From NCBI GenBank assembly GCA_035532535.1, contig DATKQT010000040.1, forward strand, positions 24,204 to 88,203: 64,000 bases of DNA, in the 5' to 3' direction. Positions 23,814 through 33,801 of this stretch are shown here, piece by piece. This stretch comes from Palsa-739 sp035532535 (GTDB lineage Bacteria > Actinomycetota > Thermoleophilia > Gaiellales > Gaiellaceae). Each line of letters starts with the position of its first letter. Within the stretch, counting starts at the first letter, position 1. Position numbers and translations under genes: made by a program. The notes beneath the pieces were generated by a model that was not told where the DNA came from, searched no databases, and saw nothing but the letters and a program-made list of their open reading frames with translations.

Positions 23814-24839
23814 GCGGTCGGTGTAGACCGACTCGGCGAAGCGGGAGAGCTCGGTGGCGGCCGAGCGGACGGCGCCGACCGCCTTCTCGTAGTCCATCCG
23901 CACGGGGCCGATCAGGCTGACCGCGCCGAGAACGCGATGCATGACGCCGTAGGCGGCGCCGACGAGCGCGATCTCCTGCAGGCCCGGGTGCGCGAGCTCG
24001 CGGCCGACGCGGACGAACGGCCCGCGTGCGTCGAGGCTCGCGTCGCCGAGCACGTCGAGGAGCGCGGCGCGCTTCTCCACGAGCTCGAAGAGGCTGCGGT
24101 ATGCCTCCAACTCGTCGCTGCGCACGTCGCCGAGCAGGTCGGCTGCGCCGCCGACATAGAGCCGCTGCGCGGCCGACACGAGCTCGATGAACGCCGGCCG
24201 CAACGCGGTGAGGAAAGCGCGCTCGCGGACACTCAACCCGGGATCGTCGAAGCGGCGGCGCAGCAACGTCGTCCCGAGCTGAAGGCCCGAGACCGTCTCG
24301 TTCAAATACTCGTTCCCCCATTGCGCGAGCCCGGGATCGACCGCCTCATCGAAGTGGAAGAGCCGCTTCGTGACTCCGCCCGCGGACGTGATGACGACCA
24401 CCATCACGAGCTCCGGCTGCAGCAGTAGGACCTCGACGCGGACGATCGTCGTCGCCTCGAGCGGCGGGGCGGACACGAGTGCGAGGAGCCGCGTCACCTG
24501 CGAGAGCATCTCCGTCGTCGCCTGCAGCGCCGACTCCACCTCGGTCCGGGTCGTGTGCAGGTCGAGCGGGAACTCCGCCGGCTGCGGGGCCATCCGGCCG
24601 AGCACTTCGTCGGCGTAATAGCGATAGCCGGCCTCGGTCGGCACCCGGCCGGCGGAGGTGTGCGGATGCGTCAGCAGTCCGAGCGACTCGAGCTCGGCGA
24701 GCTCGGCGCGCGCCGTCGACGGCGCGATGGGAAGACCGGCGCGGTCGACGAGCGTCTTCGAGCCCACGGGCTCGCTCGTAGCGACGTACTCCTCGACAAC
24801 GCGCCGAAGGATTTCCTTTTGCCGCTCAGTTAGCTGCAT
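23811..24839 (-). CDS. hrcA: Heat-inducible transcription repressor HrcA
   Basis: HrcA represses chaperone genes by binding CIRCE elements. The 342 residues include the N-terminal winged helix (LTERQKEILRRVVEEYVATSEPVGSK, PSTARAELAELESLGLLTHPHTSAGRVPTE) and the C-terminal dimer/effector region (VRMDYEKAVGAVRSAATEL). No CIRCE (TTAGCACTC-N9-GAGTGCTAA) is visible before hrcA or dnaJ. A TAAAAT box eight bases before the ATG overlaps the hemW stop and may give a nearly leaderless transcript; otherwise it is co-transcribed with hemW 11 bp upstream. Confidence 0.95.
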   Translation of the reverse strand: MQLTERQKEILRRVVEEYVATSEPVGSKTLVDRAGLPIAPSTARAELAELESLGLLTHPHTSAGRVPTEAGYRYYADEVLGRMAPQPAEFPLDLHTTRTEVESALQATTEMLSQVTRLLALVSAPPLEATTIVRVEVLLLQPELVMVVVITSAGGVTKRLFHFDEAVDPGLAQWGNEYLNETVSGLQLGTTLLRRRFDDPGLSVRERAFLTALRPAFIELVSAAQRLYVGGAADLLGDVRSDELEAYRSLFELVEKRAALLDVLGDASLDARGPFVRVGRELAHPGLQEIALVGAAYGVMHRVLGAVSLIGPVRMDYEKAVGAVRSAATELSRFAESVYTDR

Positions 24840-24850
24840 TTGCAGGAATT

Positions 24851-25930
24851 TTAGCGGGCGAGCAACTCAGCGGTGACCCCGCCACCGAGAAAGCGCCCTC
24901 GCTCCGTGAGCGTGAGCGTGCCGTCGCCGCGCTCGGCGAGGCCGAGCTGCTCGACGCGGGAGAGCCCGGCGAGGTCCAGTGCGTGTTCGAGACCGGTGAG
25001 CGAGAGCGGGTCGTCGAGACGAAGGCCGAGCATCAGCCGCTCGCGGGCGCGCACGTCGTTGTCGATCGTCTCGAGCTCGCGCTCGTAGTCGCCCGCGAGA
25101 TAGCGCACGAGCTTCGGTGTGTTGCGGCGGCGCTCGCCTGCGATCGTCGAGACCGCACCCATGCCGATACCGAGGTAGTCGCGCCCGAGCCAGTAACCGA
25201 GGTTGTGCAGCGCTCGACGGTCGCCACGACAGAAGTTCGCCGTCTCGTACCAGCGGTATCCGGCACCGGTGAGCGTCGCGACGACGCGCTCGAAGTAGTC
25301 CTCCATCGCTTCGGCCTGTCGCGCGAGCTCGTCACCCCACGCGTGCGTGAACCTCGTGCCCGGCTTCGCCTCCAACTCGTAGCAGGAGAGGTGCTCGGGC
25401 TCGAGTGCGAGCGCTGCGGCGAGGTCGGCCTCGAGGTCCGCGACCGACTGGCCGGGAATGCCGTAGATGAGGTCGAGCGAGAGATTGTCGAAGCCGGCCT
25501 CGCGCAAGTGCGCGAATGCGCGGCGCACGTCGTCCGGTTGCGCGCCGCGCTCGAGCACGTTCAGCAGCTGCGGCTGGAAGGACTGGGCGCCGAGCGAGAC
25601 GCGCGTCACGCCTGCGGCGTGCAGCGCCTTCGCGAGCTCCGGGGTCACCGTCTCCGGGTTCGCTTCGACGGTCACCTCCTCGGCTGCGGGCAGCGCCTCG
25701 AGCAAGCGCACGAGCTCGGGGAGCGAAGTGAACGTCGGCGTGCCGCCGCCGAGGAAGACCGTCTCGACCTCGTCGGCGAGGACGTGGCGCTCCTGCTCGA
25801 GCTCCCGCATGAGGGCGTCGACGTAGGCGCCATGCTGCTCGCCCCGGCCGACTGCGGTGACGAAGTCGCAGTACCCGCACCGGTGCGCGCAGAACGGCAG
25901 GTGCACGTAGAGGTGCCTGACACCCGTCAT
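24851..25930 (-). CDS. hemW: Radical SAM family heme chaperone HemW
   Basis: This 359-residue radical-SAM protein of the HemW (formerly HemN-like) family carries the cluster motif PFCAHRCGYCDF near residue 15, then FLGGGTPTF, VEANPET, SLGAQSF, and a C-terminal HemN domain. The fourth Cys position after CGYC is Phe-Asp, as in HemW, not a true coproporphyrinogen oxidase. It is thought to deliver heme to target proteins. The ATG overlaps the DUF1272 stop. The order lepA, hemW, hrcA, dnaJ is common in Gram-positive bacteria. Confidence 0.94.
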   Translation of the reverse strand: MTGVRHLYVHLPFCAHRCGYCDFVTAVGRGEQHGAYVDALMRELEQERHVLADEVETVFLGGGTPTFTSLPELVRLLEALPAAEEVTVEANPETVTPELAKALHAAGVTRVSLGAQSFQPQLLNVLERGAQPDDVRRAFAHLREAGFDNLSLDLIYGIPGQSVADLEADLAAALALEPEHLSCYELEAKPGTRFTHAWGDELARQAEAMEDYFERVVATLTGAGYRWYETANFCRGDRRALHNLGYWLGRDYLGIGMGAVSTIAGERRRNTPKLVRYLAGDYERELETIDNDVRARERLMLGLRLDDPLSLTGLEHALDLAGLSRVEQLGLAERGDGTLTLTERGRFLGGGVTAELLAR

Positions 25931-26102
25931 GCCTGGGCTCGCTTCGGCCTCGCGACCAGCTCGCCGCCGCAGTTCGGGCACACGTGGTCCATCTCGGCGC
26001 CGCATGCGGCGCAGAACGTGCACTCGTGCGAGCAGATGACGGCCTCGCCGTCCGGGGCAAGTCCCGCGCCGCAACGTTCGCAGCTCTCCCGCATCTCGAG
26101 GC

Positions 26103-26106
<4 letters not shown>
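25927..26106 (-). CDS. Small DUF1272 zinc-ribbon-like protein
   Basis: This 59-residue protein has paired Cys (SCERCG, ICSHECTFCAACG, VCPNCGGEL) that should bind one or two zinc ions. Length and motif order match the DUF1272 family, whose function is unknown. The GTG at 26106 overlaps the lepA stop (GTGA) and gives the LEMR N-terminus usual for the family; an internal ATG at 26094 is possible. The gene is inserted between lepA and hemW and overlaps both by four bases. Confidence 0.85.
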
Positions 26107-27899
<1,793 letters not shown>

Positions 27900-27901
27900 C
27901 T

Positions 27902-28366
27902 CTACTTCTCGCCGTCCCAGTAGTCGAGGTGCGCGGAGCGGCGGAGCATGTAGTGCTTGTCGCCAGCCCAGACGCCGACCTTGTCGCTGTCCGGGTACTC
28001 GGCGATGCCGAACTCGTTCTTCGTGGAGGTCATCGCGACCCGCGCGGGTGCCTCGTTCGCACGGACGAGGTGCGCGCCGTCGGGGCCGGCCGGGAAGCAG
28101 ACGACGTCGCCGGGCTCGAGCGTCCGGTCGCCCTCGGGCGTCCGCAGCGTCGGCGTCCCCGCGAGAACGACGAGCCACTCCTCGTCGGTCCATTCGAAGT
28201 GGTACGGACAGATCGCCTGGCCTGGGTCGAGCTCGTAGATGCTCATGCCCATCTGCCTCGCGCCGATCTTCTTGCCGATGCGAACGGCACGGCAGTGGTA
28301 GCCATCCGGCTCGTTTCCGTCAGGCCCTTCGTCGGTCGAGCCCGTGAAGAGGTTGAAGATCTCCAT
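27902..28366 (-). CDS. Cupin domain protein
   Basis: This 154-residue single-domain cupin has the two motifs as CPYHFEWTDEEWLVVLAGTP (His and Glu metal ligands) and GDVVCFPAGPDGAH. A conserved-looking C-terminus (KVGVWAGDKHYMLRRSAHLDYW) resembles cupins often found next to housekeeping genes; the ligand is unknown. The ATG follows TAGCCT by six bases, and that box begins with the stop codon of the upstream GNAT gene, so the cupin starts a leaderless transcript that continues into lepA. Confidence 0.85.
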   Translation of the reverse strand: MEIFNLFTGSTDEGPDGNEPDGYHCRAVRIGKKIGARQMGMSIYELDPGQAICPYHFEWTDEEWLVVLAGTPTLRTPEGDRTLEPGDVVCFPAGPDGAHLVRANEAPARVAMTSTKNEFGIAEYPDSDKVGVWAGDKHYMLRRSAHLDYWDGEK

Positions 28367-28372
28367 GCCGAC

Positions 28373-28378
28373 AGGCTA
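28373..28378 (-). promoter_or_regulatory. -10 box (TAGCCT) of the cupin-lepA operon, overlapping a stop codon
   Basis: The TAG stop of the GNAT gene begins TAGCCT on the minus strand. Six bases follow before the cupin ATG at 28366, so the predicted transcription start is the start codon. Confidence 0.5.
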
Positions 28379-28798
28379 ACTGCGGTCGAGCCGCATCAGC
28401 CGGTGCGGGAGTCCGCCTTCCTCGACGTCATCGACGTGCCGGAAGCCGGCCTTCTCGAACGCGCGCCAGGAGCGGCGGTTGCCTTCTTCGACCGTGGCGA
28501 CGACGGCCGTCACCCCCGGCCGCGCAAAGACCACCTCGTGCGCGAACTTGGAGAGCACCTGCGGGCCGAGGCCGCGGCCGATCAACTCCTCCTCGCCGAT
28601 GAGCAGGTCGACCTCCGCGTCGTACGACTGGATCATCCCTGCGGGCTGTGCGTCGACGACGATGATCCAGCGTCCGGCCTGATCGTGCGCGAGCTCATAC
28701 TCGATCGGCTCGCGCCACCACAGGCGCACGTGCTCGCGCGCGAGCCACGTGCACAGAAGTGGCAGATCGCTCTCGTCGAACGGCCGGAACTCGATCAC
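28376..28798 (-). CDS. GNAT acetyltransferase, AAC(6')/RimI-like
   Basis: This 140-residue GNAT-fold enzyme has ESDLPLLCTWLAREHVRLWW at the N-terminus, GMIQSYD in the middle, the acetyl-CoA loop RGLGPQVL and the closing RSWRAFEKAGF. The layout (DL..L..WL..pHV..WW, then AQSY, then GLGT) is that of the AAC(6') family, but many chromosomal members of this type have other substrates, so resistance should not be assumed. Its GTG overlaps the murJ stop (GTGA), which ties it to the lipid II flippase gene. Confidence 0.82.
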   Translation of the reverse strand: MIEFRPFDESDLPLLCTWLAREHVRLWWREPIEYELAHDQAGRWIIVVDAQPAGMIQSYDAEVDLLIGEEELIGRGLGPQVLSKFAHEVVFARPGVTAVVATVEEGNRRSWRAFEKAGFRHVDDVEEGGLPHRLMRLDRS

Positions 28799-30537
28799 GC
28801 GCGCCGGAACCGCGACCGAAGCGAGAGAAGCGTGTCCAGCTCGCGCACGTGCAGCGCGCGGCAGCCCACGAGGTACGTGACGATCGACGCGGCGAGCGCG
28901 AGCCCGAGCGACAGGACTTGCGCGCCGAACGAATGGCCGAGCGCGGAGTCGAGCGGCTTCCACACGAGCCACGCGACAGCGGCGACGACGGCCGAGACGA
29001 TGCCGACCCGTGCAACCGTCTGCGCGATCTCGCCGCCGTGCATGCGCCCGAGTCGCCGGCGCAGCAGGACGAGCAGCGCCCACGCGCCTGCGACGTTGCA
29101 GACAGCGGTCGCGAGCGGAATCCCCCAGACGCCGAATCGGTAGAACGCATAGTCGAGGATCCCGTTCAGGAAGAGGTTGCCGAGCGCGACCGCCGTCGGG
29201 ATCCAGTTCGACTGCAGGCTGAAGAACGCGCGGTTCAACATCAGCATGGCGCCGTTGAAGACGAGTCCTGCGCTGAACGCCGCGAGCGAGTGCGCGACGC
29301 CCGGCGTCTGCGAGGGCGTGAAATGGCCGCGCTGGAAGAGGATGCGAACGATCGGCTCGGCGAGAACCACGCTGATGACCGCCGCCGGAATGAGGAGAAA
29401 CCCGATCTGTCGCAGACCGGTGCTGACCATCGCGCGGAAGCCGTCCATATCGCCGCGTGTCGCGAAGCGCGACAGCGACGGGAAGAGAACGGTGGCGATT
29501 GCGACGGAGAACATCCCTTGCGGAAGCATGTAAACGAGAAACGCCTTCTGGATCGCGGTGGGCGCATAGTCCGCATTGATCAGCCGCGACGCGAAGAACG
29601 TATCGATGACGGCGTTGACGTTGATCAGGCCGAGCCCGAGCGTCACAGGAACCATGAGCACGAGCACGCGCTTGACCGCCGGGTCGCGCCAGTCGAACAC
29701 GAGCTGGAGGCGTCCGTCGCGGCCGCGCAGCCACGGCATGGGCAAGAAGACCTGGATGAGCGTCGCGATCAGAATGGAGACCGCGTACACGTACAGCTTC
29801 GTGTTCATCGTGTGCGCCTGCGGGACGCCGATCGCGAGCCCGGCGATGATCGCGAGGTTCCAGAACACCGGCGAGATCGCCGGAACGGTGAAGTGGTCGT
29901 AGCTGTTCAGGATCCCGACCACGATCCCCGAGACACCCAGCAGCGTCACGATCGGGAAGAGGACACGCGAGAGCCCGACTGCCAGCGCATTGTCGTGACC
30001 TGGGTTGCCGAAGGCGCCGATGATCCCCGGCGCGACGAGGATGAAGACGGCCGTCAGCGCGCTGAGCCCGAGCAGCATCAGCCAGAAGAGCGTCGACGCC
30101 ACCCGCCACGCGCGCTTGCGTTCGCCCTTCTCCAGCAACTCGCTGAACACAGGCACGAACGCGGAGGACAGGGCCGCATCCGCAACGAGCGCACGCACGA
30201 GGTTCGGCAGCTGGAACGCGACCGTGAAGGCGTTGATCTTGCCGGTCGCGCCGAAGTAGTACGAGGCGATGACCTCGCGGACGAGACCCAGGACCCGGGA
30301 CATGCCGGTCGCGACGGCGAAGATCGCCGCCGACATGGCGCGGCGCGGCGGAGCCTTCCCACTCTGTCGCGGCGGCGGAACCGGCAGGGCCATCGTCGGC
30401 TGCTCGGACATGTCCGCGAGGAGCGGCCAGCGGTCGACCGAATCGGAACGGTCGAAATAGGCGGCGCGACCCTCCTCGCGTCGGCGGCGGTCGCGCTCCA
30501 GCCGGCGGAGATCGCGCTCGCGGTCGGCGTCGCTCAC
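28795..30537 (-). CDS. murJ: Lipid II flippase MurJ
   Basis: MurJ moves lipid II across the membrane for peptidoglycan synthesis. The 580-residue protein has about 14 membrane helices of the MVF/MOP type (LGLVREVIASYYFGAT, LPNLVRALVADAALSSAFVPVF, GLINVNAVIDTFFAS, FSLQSNWIPTAVALGN). A charged, coil-like N-terminal tail of about 65 residues (RERDLRRLERDRRRREEGRAA) precedes helix 1, and there is no C-terminal pseudokinase domain of the MviN type. The GTG start is supported by TATGCT six bases upstream, so the message is leaderless. Confidence 0.95.
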   Translation of the reverse strand: MSDADRERDLRRLERDRRRREEGRAAYFDRSDSVDRWPLLADMSEQPTMALPVPPPRQSGKAPPRRAMSAAIFAVATGMSRVLGLVREVIASYYFGATGKINAFTVAFQLPNLVRALVADAALSSAFVPVFSELLEKGERKRAWRVASTLFWLMLLGLSALTAVFILVAPGIIGAFGNPGHDNALAVGLSRVLFPIVTLLGVSGIVVGILNSYDHFTVPAISPVFWNLAIIAGLAIGVPQAHTMNTKLYVYAVSILIATLIQVFLPMPWLRGRDGRLQLVFDWRDPAVKRVLVLMVPVTLGLGLINVNAVIDTFFASRLINADYAPTAIQKAFLVYMLPQGMFSVAIATVLFPSLSRFATRGDMDGFRAMVSTGLRQIGFLLIPAAVISVVLAEPIVRILFQRGHFTPSQTPGVAHSLAAFSAGLVFNGAMLMLNRAFFSLQSNWIPTAVALGNLFLNGILDYAFYRFGVWGIPLATAVCNVAGAWALLVLLRRRLGRMHGGEIAQTVARVGIVSAVVAAVAWLVWKPLDSALGHSFGAQVLSLGLALAASIVTYLVGCRALHVRELDTLLSLRSRFRRA

Positions 30538-30543
30538 GGCATG

Positions 30544-30549
30544 AGCATA
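30544..30549 (-). promoter_or_regulatory. -10 box (TATGCT) of murJ
   Basis: TATGCT on the minus strand is followed by six bases and the murJ GTG at 30537, predicting a leaderless transcript. It lies about 30 bp from the divergent rpsT promoter. Confidence 0.5.
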
Positions 30550-30579
30550 GGGAGCGCCCCAGTCGTTCCGGCCTCTTGC

Positions 30580-30612
30580 TACCATCCTGCGGCCCGCGAT
30601 TGCGGGCCTTTT
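30580..30612 (+). promoter_or_regulatory. rpsT promoter and 5' hairpin with T-run
   Basis: TACCAT (30580-30585) is a -10 box that would start transcription near 30592. The transcript then begins almost directly with GGCCCGC-GATT-GCGGGCC and TTTT (30591-30612), a perfect 7-bp stem shaped like a terminator, eight bases before the rpsT ATG. There is no Shine-Dalgarno site. The hairpin could stabilise the mRNA, attenuate it, or mediate S20 autoregulation. Confidence 0.45.
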
Positions 30613-30619
30613 CCTGCCT

Positions 30620-30886
30620 ATGCCCAACATCCAGCAACAGAAAAAGCGGGTCGGCCAGGCGTCACGCCAGCGCTTGGAGAACCTGCGCTGGAAGTCGACG
30701 GCGAAGACGCTCATGCGGCATCTGAAGGAGGCCGCGGAAAGCGGCGACGCGACCGCGATCAGCGAGCGTCACCGCGAGCTCGTCAGCTGGCTGGACAAGG
30801 CCGCCGCCCACGGCGGGCTGCACCGCAACACCGCGTCCCGCCGCAAGGCGCAGGCCGCCCGGCTCCTCGCCGGCAAAAAGCCCTAG
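30620..30886 (+). CDS. rpsT: 30S ribosomal protein S20
   Basis: This 88-residue basic protein has the S20 pattern: MPNIQQQKKRVGQA at the N-terminus, then KSTAKTLMRHL and a C-terminal helix closing with GGLHRNTASRRKAQAARLL. It binds 16S rRNA early in 30S assembly. The ATG directly follows a hairpin/T-run leader without a Shine-Dalgarno sequence. Its TAG stop and that of holA overlap in a shared CTAG, so the two convergent genes have no spacer. Confidence 0.96.
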   Translation: MPNIQQQKKRVGQASRQRLENLRWKSTAKTLMRHLKEAAESGDATAISERHRELVSWLDKAAAHGGLHRNTASRRKAQAARLLAGKKP

Positions 30887-31866
30887 CTCGCGCGCCGCGT
30901 CACGTCGACGAGGGCGCGGTCGAGCTCCAGCTCGGCGGGCATCCTCGAGCCGCCCTTCACCGCCGCGTCCACTTCCGCGAGCCTGACCACGGCCGCCGAG
31001 AGCTCTTCCGCCGAGAAGTTCGCCGCCTGCGCGAACGCCTTCTCCGCGACGAAGGGATGCATCTTCAGCGTTCCGGCCGCGTCGCGCGCGCGGACGCCCT
31101 GGTCGGCAAGTCGCTGAATCTTGCGCACGCGCCCGACGTGGCCGACGAGTGACGCGACGATGCGGAGGAGCTCACCGGAACGTGTGCGGTGCGTGCGCTC
31201 GAGCAACGACTCGGTCGTCGCGAGCACGCCGCCGACGTCGCGTCTCCCCCACGCGTCGGTGACGGAGAAGATCGGCGTCTCCGCGCGTCCGACGGCGAGT
31301 TGCTCGACGGCGACGACGGTGATCGTGTCGCCACCCGCCCACGTGGCGAGCTTGTCGATCTCGCTCGAGAGGTCGTCGAGGTCGTCGCCGACGATTTCGA
31401 CGAGAGCGCGGCACGCGTCGCGGTCGGCCTTCGCGCCGAGCCGTGCGAACTGCTCGCCCACCCACTCGGGCACGCGCCGCTTCTGCACCTCGTAGGTGAG
31501 CAGCTCTCCGACCTTCTTCACGGCCTTCGCGAGCGCCGAGTCCGCCTTCAGCTCGCCGGCGACGAGCGCGAGCACCGTCGCGGGAGCCGGCGAAGAGACG
31601 TATTGGGCGACCGCCTTGATGTCGTCCGCCTTCCAGCGCTCGACTTCGTCCACGATGACGAGCCGGCCGTTGCCGACGAAGAGGCCCATCGCGTTGCACG
31701 TGGCGGCGGCGTCGACACCGCTCGACTCGCGCGCGTTCAACTGCTCCGTGGCGTCGTCGCCGACGCGATCACGCAGGCGGCGCAGCGCGCGCGCGATCTT
31801 CGGCCGGTCGCTTCCGGAGAGGAGATAGACCGGTTTCAGCTCCGGGGTGGCCACGACGCCAAGCAT
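30883..31866 (-). CDS. holA: DNA polymerase III delta subunit
   Basis: HolA is the wrench of the clamp loader that opens the beta sliding clamp. The 327 residues include the N-terminal ELKPVYLLSGSDRPKIARAL, LVIVDEVERW (Walker-B-like), and the C-terminal collar region (KMHPFVAEKAFAQAANFSAEEL) followed by ELELDRALVDV. The ATG at 31866 lies 98 bp inside the 3' end of comEC in another frame; a GTG slightly downstream would shorten the overlap only a little. The order comEA, comEC, holA, rpsT is a classic arrangement. Confidence 0.93.
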   Translation of the reverse strand: MLGVVATPELKPVYLLSGSDRPKIARALRRLRDRVGDDATEQLNARESSGVDAAATCNAMGLFVGNGRLVIVDEVERWKADDIKAVAQYVSSPAPATVLALVAGELKADSALAKAVKKVGELLTYEVQKRRVPEWVGEQFARLGAKADRDACRALVEIVGDDLDDLSSEIDKLATWAGGDTITVVAVEQLAVGRAETPIFSVTDAWGRRDVGGVLATTESLLERTHRTRSGELLRIVASLVGHVGRVRKIQRLADQGVRARDAAGTLKMHPFVAEKAFAQAANFSAEELSAAVVRLAEVDAAVKGGSRMPAELELDRALVDVTRRAS

Positions 31867-33205
31867 AGGCCGCCCCCAGGAGCAGCCCCGCGGCGAGCAA
31901 CGCGACCACGGCGGGAGATGTCGCCTGCGCGCCCGGCAGGCCGCCGAAGCCGCGCGCGCACCCGGCGACAAACCACGCGCCCCAGCCGTTCACCTGCGCG
32001 AGCGCGGTCGCGACCGGCGGTGCGACGGGTGCGATCACGGCGGTCGCGAGCGCGACGACGAGCATCTCCGCCACCACCGGAACGGCGACGACGTTGGCGG
32101 GGATGGTCACCACGGAAATCTGATGGAACTGCAGCCATGTCACCGGCGCGGTGGCGAGGCCGCACGCCGTCGACACGCCGATCAGCTGCGCGAGCCACCT
32201 CGGAACGGGATAGCCCTCGAGCCGGTGCACGACGCGCGGTGTGACGACGAAGATCGCGGCGACGGCGGCGAACGAGAGCTGGAACCCGGCGTCGAGAACG
32301 AACATCGGATTCCACGCGAGCAAGACTAGTGCGCCGACGAGAAGCGCATGCCAGCGATCGCGCTCGCGGGCGAAGAGCCACGCGAGCGAGCCGAGTGCCG
32401 CCGCGACGGCCGCGCGCACAACGGCGGGATGGAGTCCGACCGCGAGCGTGTACGCGCCGACTGTGGCGAGCGCCGCGAGCTCGGCGGCGATGCGGCCGAT
32501 GCCGAACAGCCGCACAAGGGCGTGCGCGCCGCCGGCGACGGTGACGACCTTGAGGCCGTCGACGGCGAGACAGTGGTAGAGACCGGAGGCGCGGAAGCGC
32601 GCGAGCAAGGTGTCGCCGAGATTCTGCGCCCGCCCGAGCACGACGGCCTCGATGACGGCGCGACGCTCCCCGTGCAGGCCGAAGGCGGAGTCGGCTGCGA
32701 GCCAGCGCTGCAGCCGGTCCCCGACACCGCCGATCCCGCCTCTGCGGCCGACGACGCGCCACTCCTTCACGCGCAGGACGACGTGCACGCCTTGTCGACG
32801 CAACCAGGTTGCCTCGTCGAAGCCATGCGACGGTCCGCGCGGCAGCTTCAGGATTCCGACAACCGACATCAACGCGCCCTGCGGCGGCGCGCGGCCGGCA
32901 GGGAGCTCGAGCAGGACCGGCTCGTGCGGACGCACGACGCCCCACCGCAGCACGAGCACGCGGATGCGCACGCTGAAGCGTCCGACGCGTGGCGGTTCCT
33001 CGGTCTCGACGAGCGCGCGCTCCGCCGTTCCGACACGCGGGAGGAGAACGCTGCGATCGAGTGCGTGCAGGCGTCTGCTTCCCCACCACCAGCCGGCAAC
33101 GGCGAGCGCGCACGGCGCGCGGGCGCACGCGAGCGCGGCCACCGCCGGCACGGGCGAGAAGCGCGCGACGTTCGCCGCGGCGAGACCGGCGCAGACAGCG
33201 GCCAC
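31769..33205 (-). CDS. comEC: ComEC/Rec2 family DNA-uptake channel, without nuclease domain
   Basis: ComEC carries single-stranded DNA across the membrane during natural transformation. The 478-residue protein has an N-terminal region with an OB-like part, then the competence domain with many membrane helices (LYHCLAVDGLKV, NPMFVLDAGFQLSFAAVAAIF, IPANVVAVPVVAEMLV). It ends soon after the last helix (GLLLGAAYAWRR), so the C-terminal beta-lactamase-like nuclease domain found in many ComECs is missing. The GTG at 33205 is the first usual start; a CTG at 33226 forming CTGA with the comEA stop is a real alternative. Its last 98 bases overlap holA. Confidence 0.9.
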   Translation of the reverse strand: MAAVCAGLAAANVARFSPVPAVAALACARAPCALAVAGWWWGSRRLHALDRSVLLPRVGTAERALVETEEPPRVGRFSVRIRVLVLRWGVVRPHEPVLLELPAGRAPPQGALMSVVGILKLPRGPSHGFDEATWLRRQGVHVVLRVKEWRVVGRRGGIGGVGDRLQRWLAADSAFGLHGERRAVIEAVVLGRAQNLGDTLLARFRASGLYHCLAVDGLKVVTVAGGAHALVRLFGIGRIAAELAALATVGAYTLAVGLHPAVVRAAVAAALGSLAWLFARERDRWHALLVGALVLLAWNPMFVLDAGFQLSFAAVAAIFVVTPRVVHRLEGYPVPRWLAQLIGVSTACGLATAPVTWLQFHQISVVTIPANVVAVPVVAEMLVVALATAVIAPVAPPVATALAQVNGWGAWFVAGCARGFGGLPGAQATSPAVVALLAAGLLLGAAYAWRRGHPGAETGLSPLRKRPAEDRARAAPPA

Positions 33206-33222
33206 GTGGGCCGTCGGCCGGA

Positions 33223-33777
33223 TCAGGGGATCACGAGGCCCTTGAGCTGGGCGAGCTTGGACGGCCCTATGCCCGGGACTCCTTCGAGCTCGTCGATGGT
33301 CCGGAACGGTCCGTGCGCCTGCCGGTAGTCGATGATCCTCTGCGCAGTTGCCGGCCCGACGCCGGGGAGAGCGTCGAGCTGGTCGGCGCTCGCGGTGTTG
33401 AGGTCGAGCGGCGCGGCCGGCGAGGGCGCGCCACTCGCTGCGGCGGCTCCCCCGCGCGCGGGGACGAGCACCTGCTCGCCGTCCGCGAGTGGCGCTGCGA
33501 GATTCACGAGCGTGACGTCGGCCTTCCCGGTTGCGCCGCCGGCGGCCGCCACCGCGTCCGCGATCCTCGTTCCGGCGGCGAGGTGGTAGAGGCCGGGCCG
33601 CCGGACGGCGCCGGCGACGTCGACGACGAGTTGTGCGGCTGCCGGCGCACGCGCGTGCGTCGCGGTTCGCAGCACGGGAACCACTGCATGCGCGTGTCCG
33701 CCGTGCAACACGTTCACGCCGAGCACGACTGCGACGGCGACCGCCAGTCCTGCGACGAGGAGGTGTCGATGCTGCAT
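33223..33777 (-). CDS. comEA: ComEA family DNA-binding competence protein
   Basis: ComEA is a membrane-anchored protein that binds incoming double-stranded DNA. Within 184 residues there are an N-terminal anchor (LLVAGLAVAVAVVLGVNVL), an SLBB domain (VVDVAGAVRRPGLYHLAAGTR), an Ala/Pro/Gly linker, and a C-terminal helix-hairpin-helix pair (LNTASADQLDALPGVGPATAQRI, ELEGVPGIGPSKLAQL). It is immediately upstream of comEC, and both are needed for uptake. No pilus genes lie in this window. Confidence 0.93.
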   Translation of the reverse strand: MQHRHLLVAGLAVAVAVVLGVNVLHGGHAHAVVPVLRTATHARAPAAAQLVVDVAGAVRRPGLYHLAAGTRIADAVAAAGGATGKADVTLVNLAAPLADGEQVLVPARGGAAAASGAPSPAAPLDLNTASADQLDALPGVGPATAQRIIDYRQAHGPFRTIDELEGVPGIGPSKLAQLKGLVIP

Positions 33778-33801
33778 GCCGCGATCGTCGCGGCGAAAGG
33801 G

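Noticed and set aside
28376..28798. Aminoglycoside resistance gene of AAC(6') type
   Set aside because: The fold and layout fit, but it is a chromosomal gene coupled to murJ and has no mobile context; resistance cannot be claimed from sequence.
30591..30612. Terminator for a plus-strand transcript upstream of rpsT
   Set aside because: No plus-strand gene lies upstream (murJ is on the minus strand), so the hairpin more likely belongs to the rpsT leader.
28759..31152. 797-codon plus-strand frame spanning murJ, the rpsT leader and rpsT
   Set aside because: Composition is low-complexity Glu/Arg/Asp/His and it covers three well-supported features in other frames.
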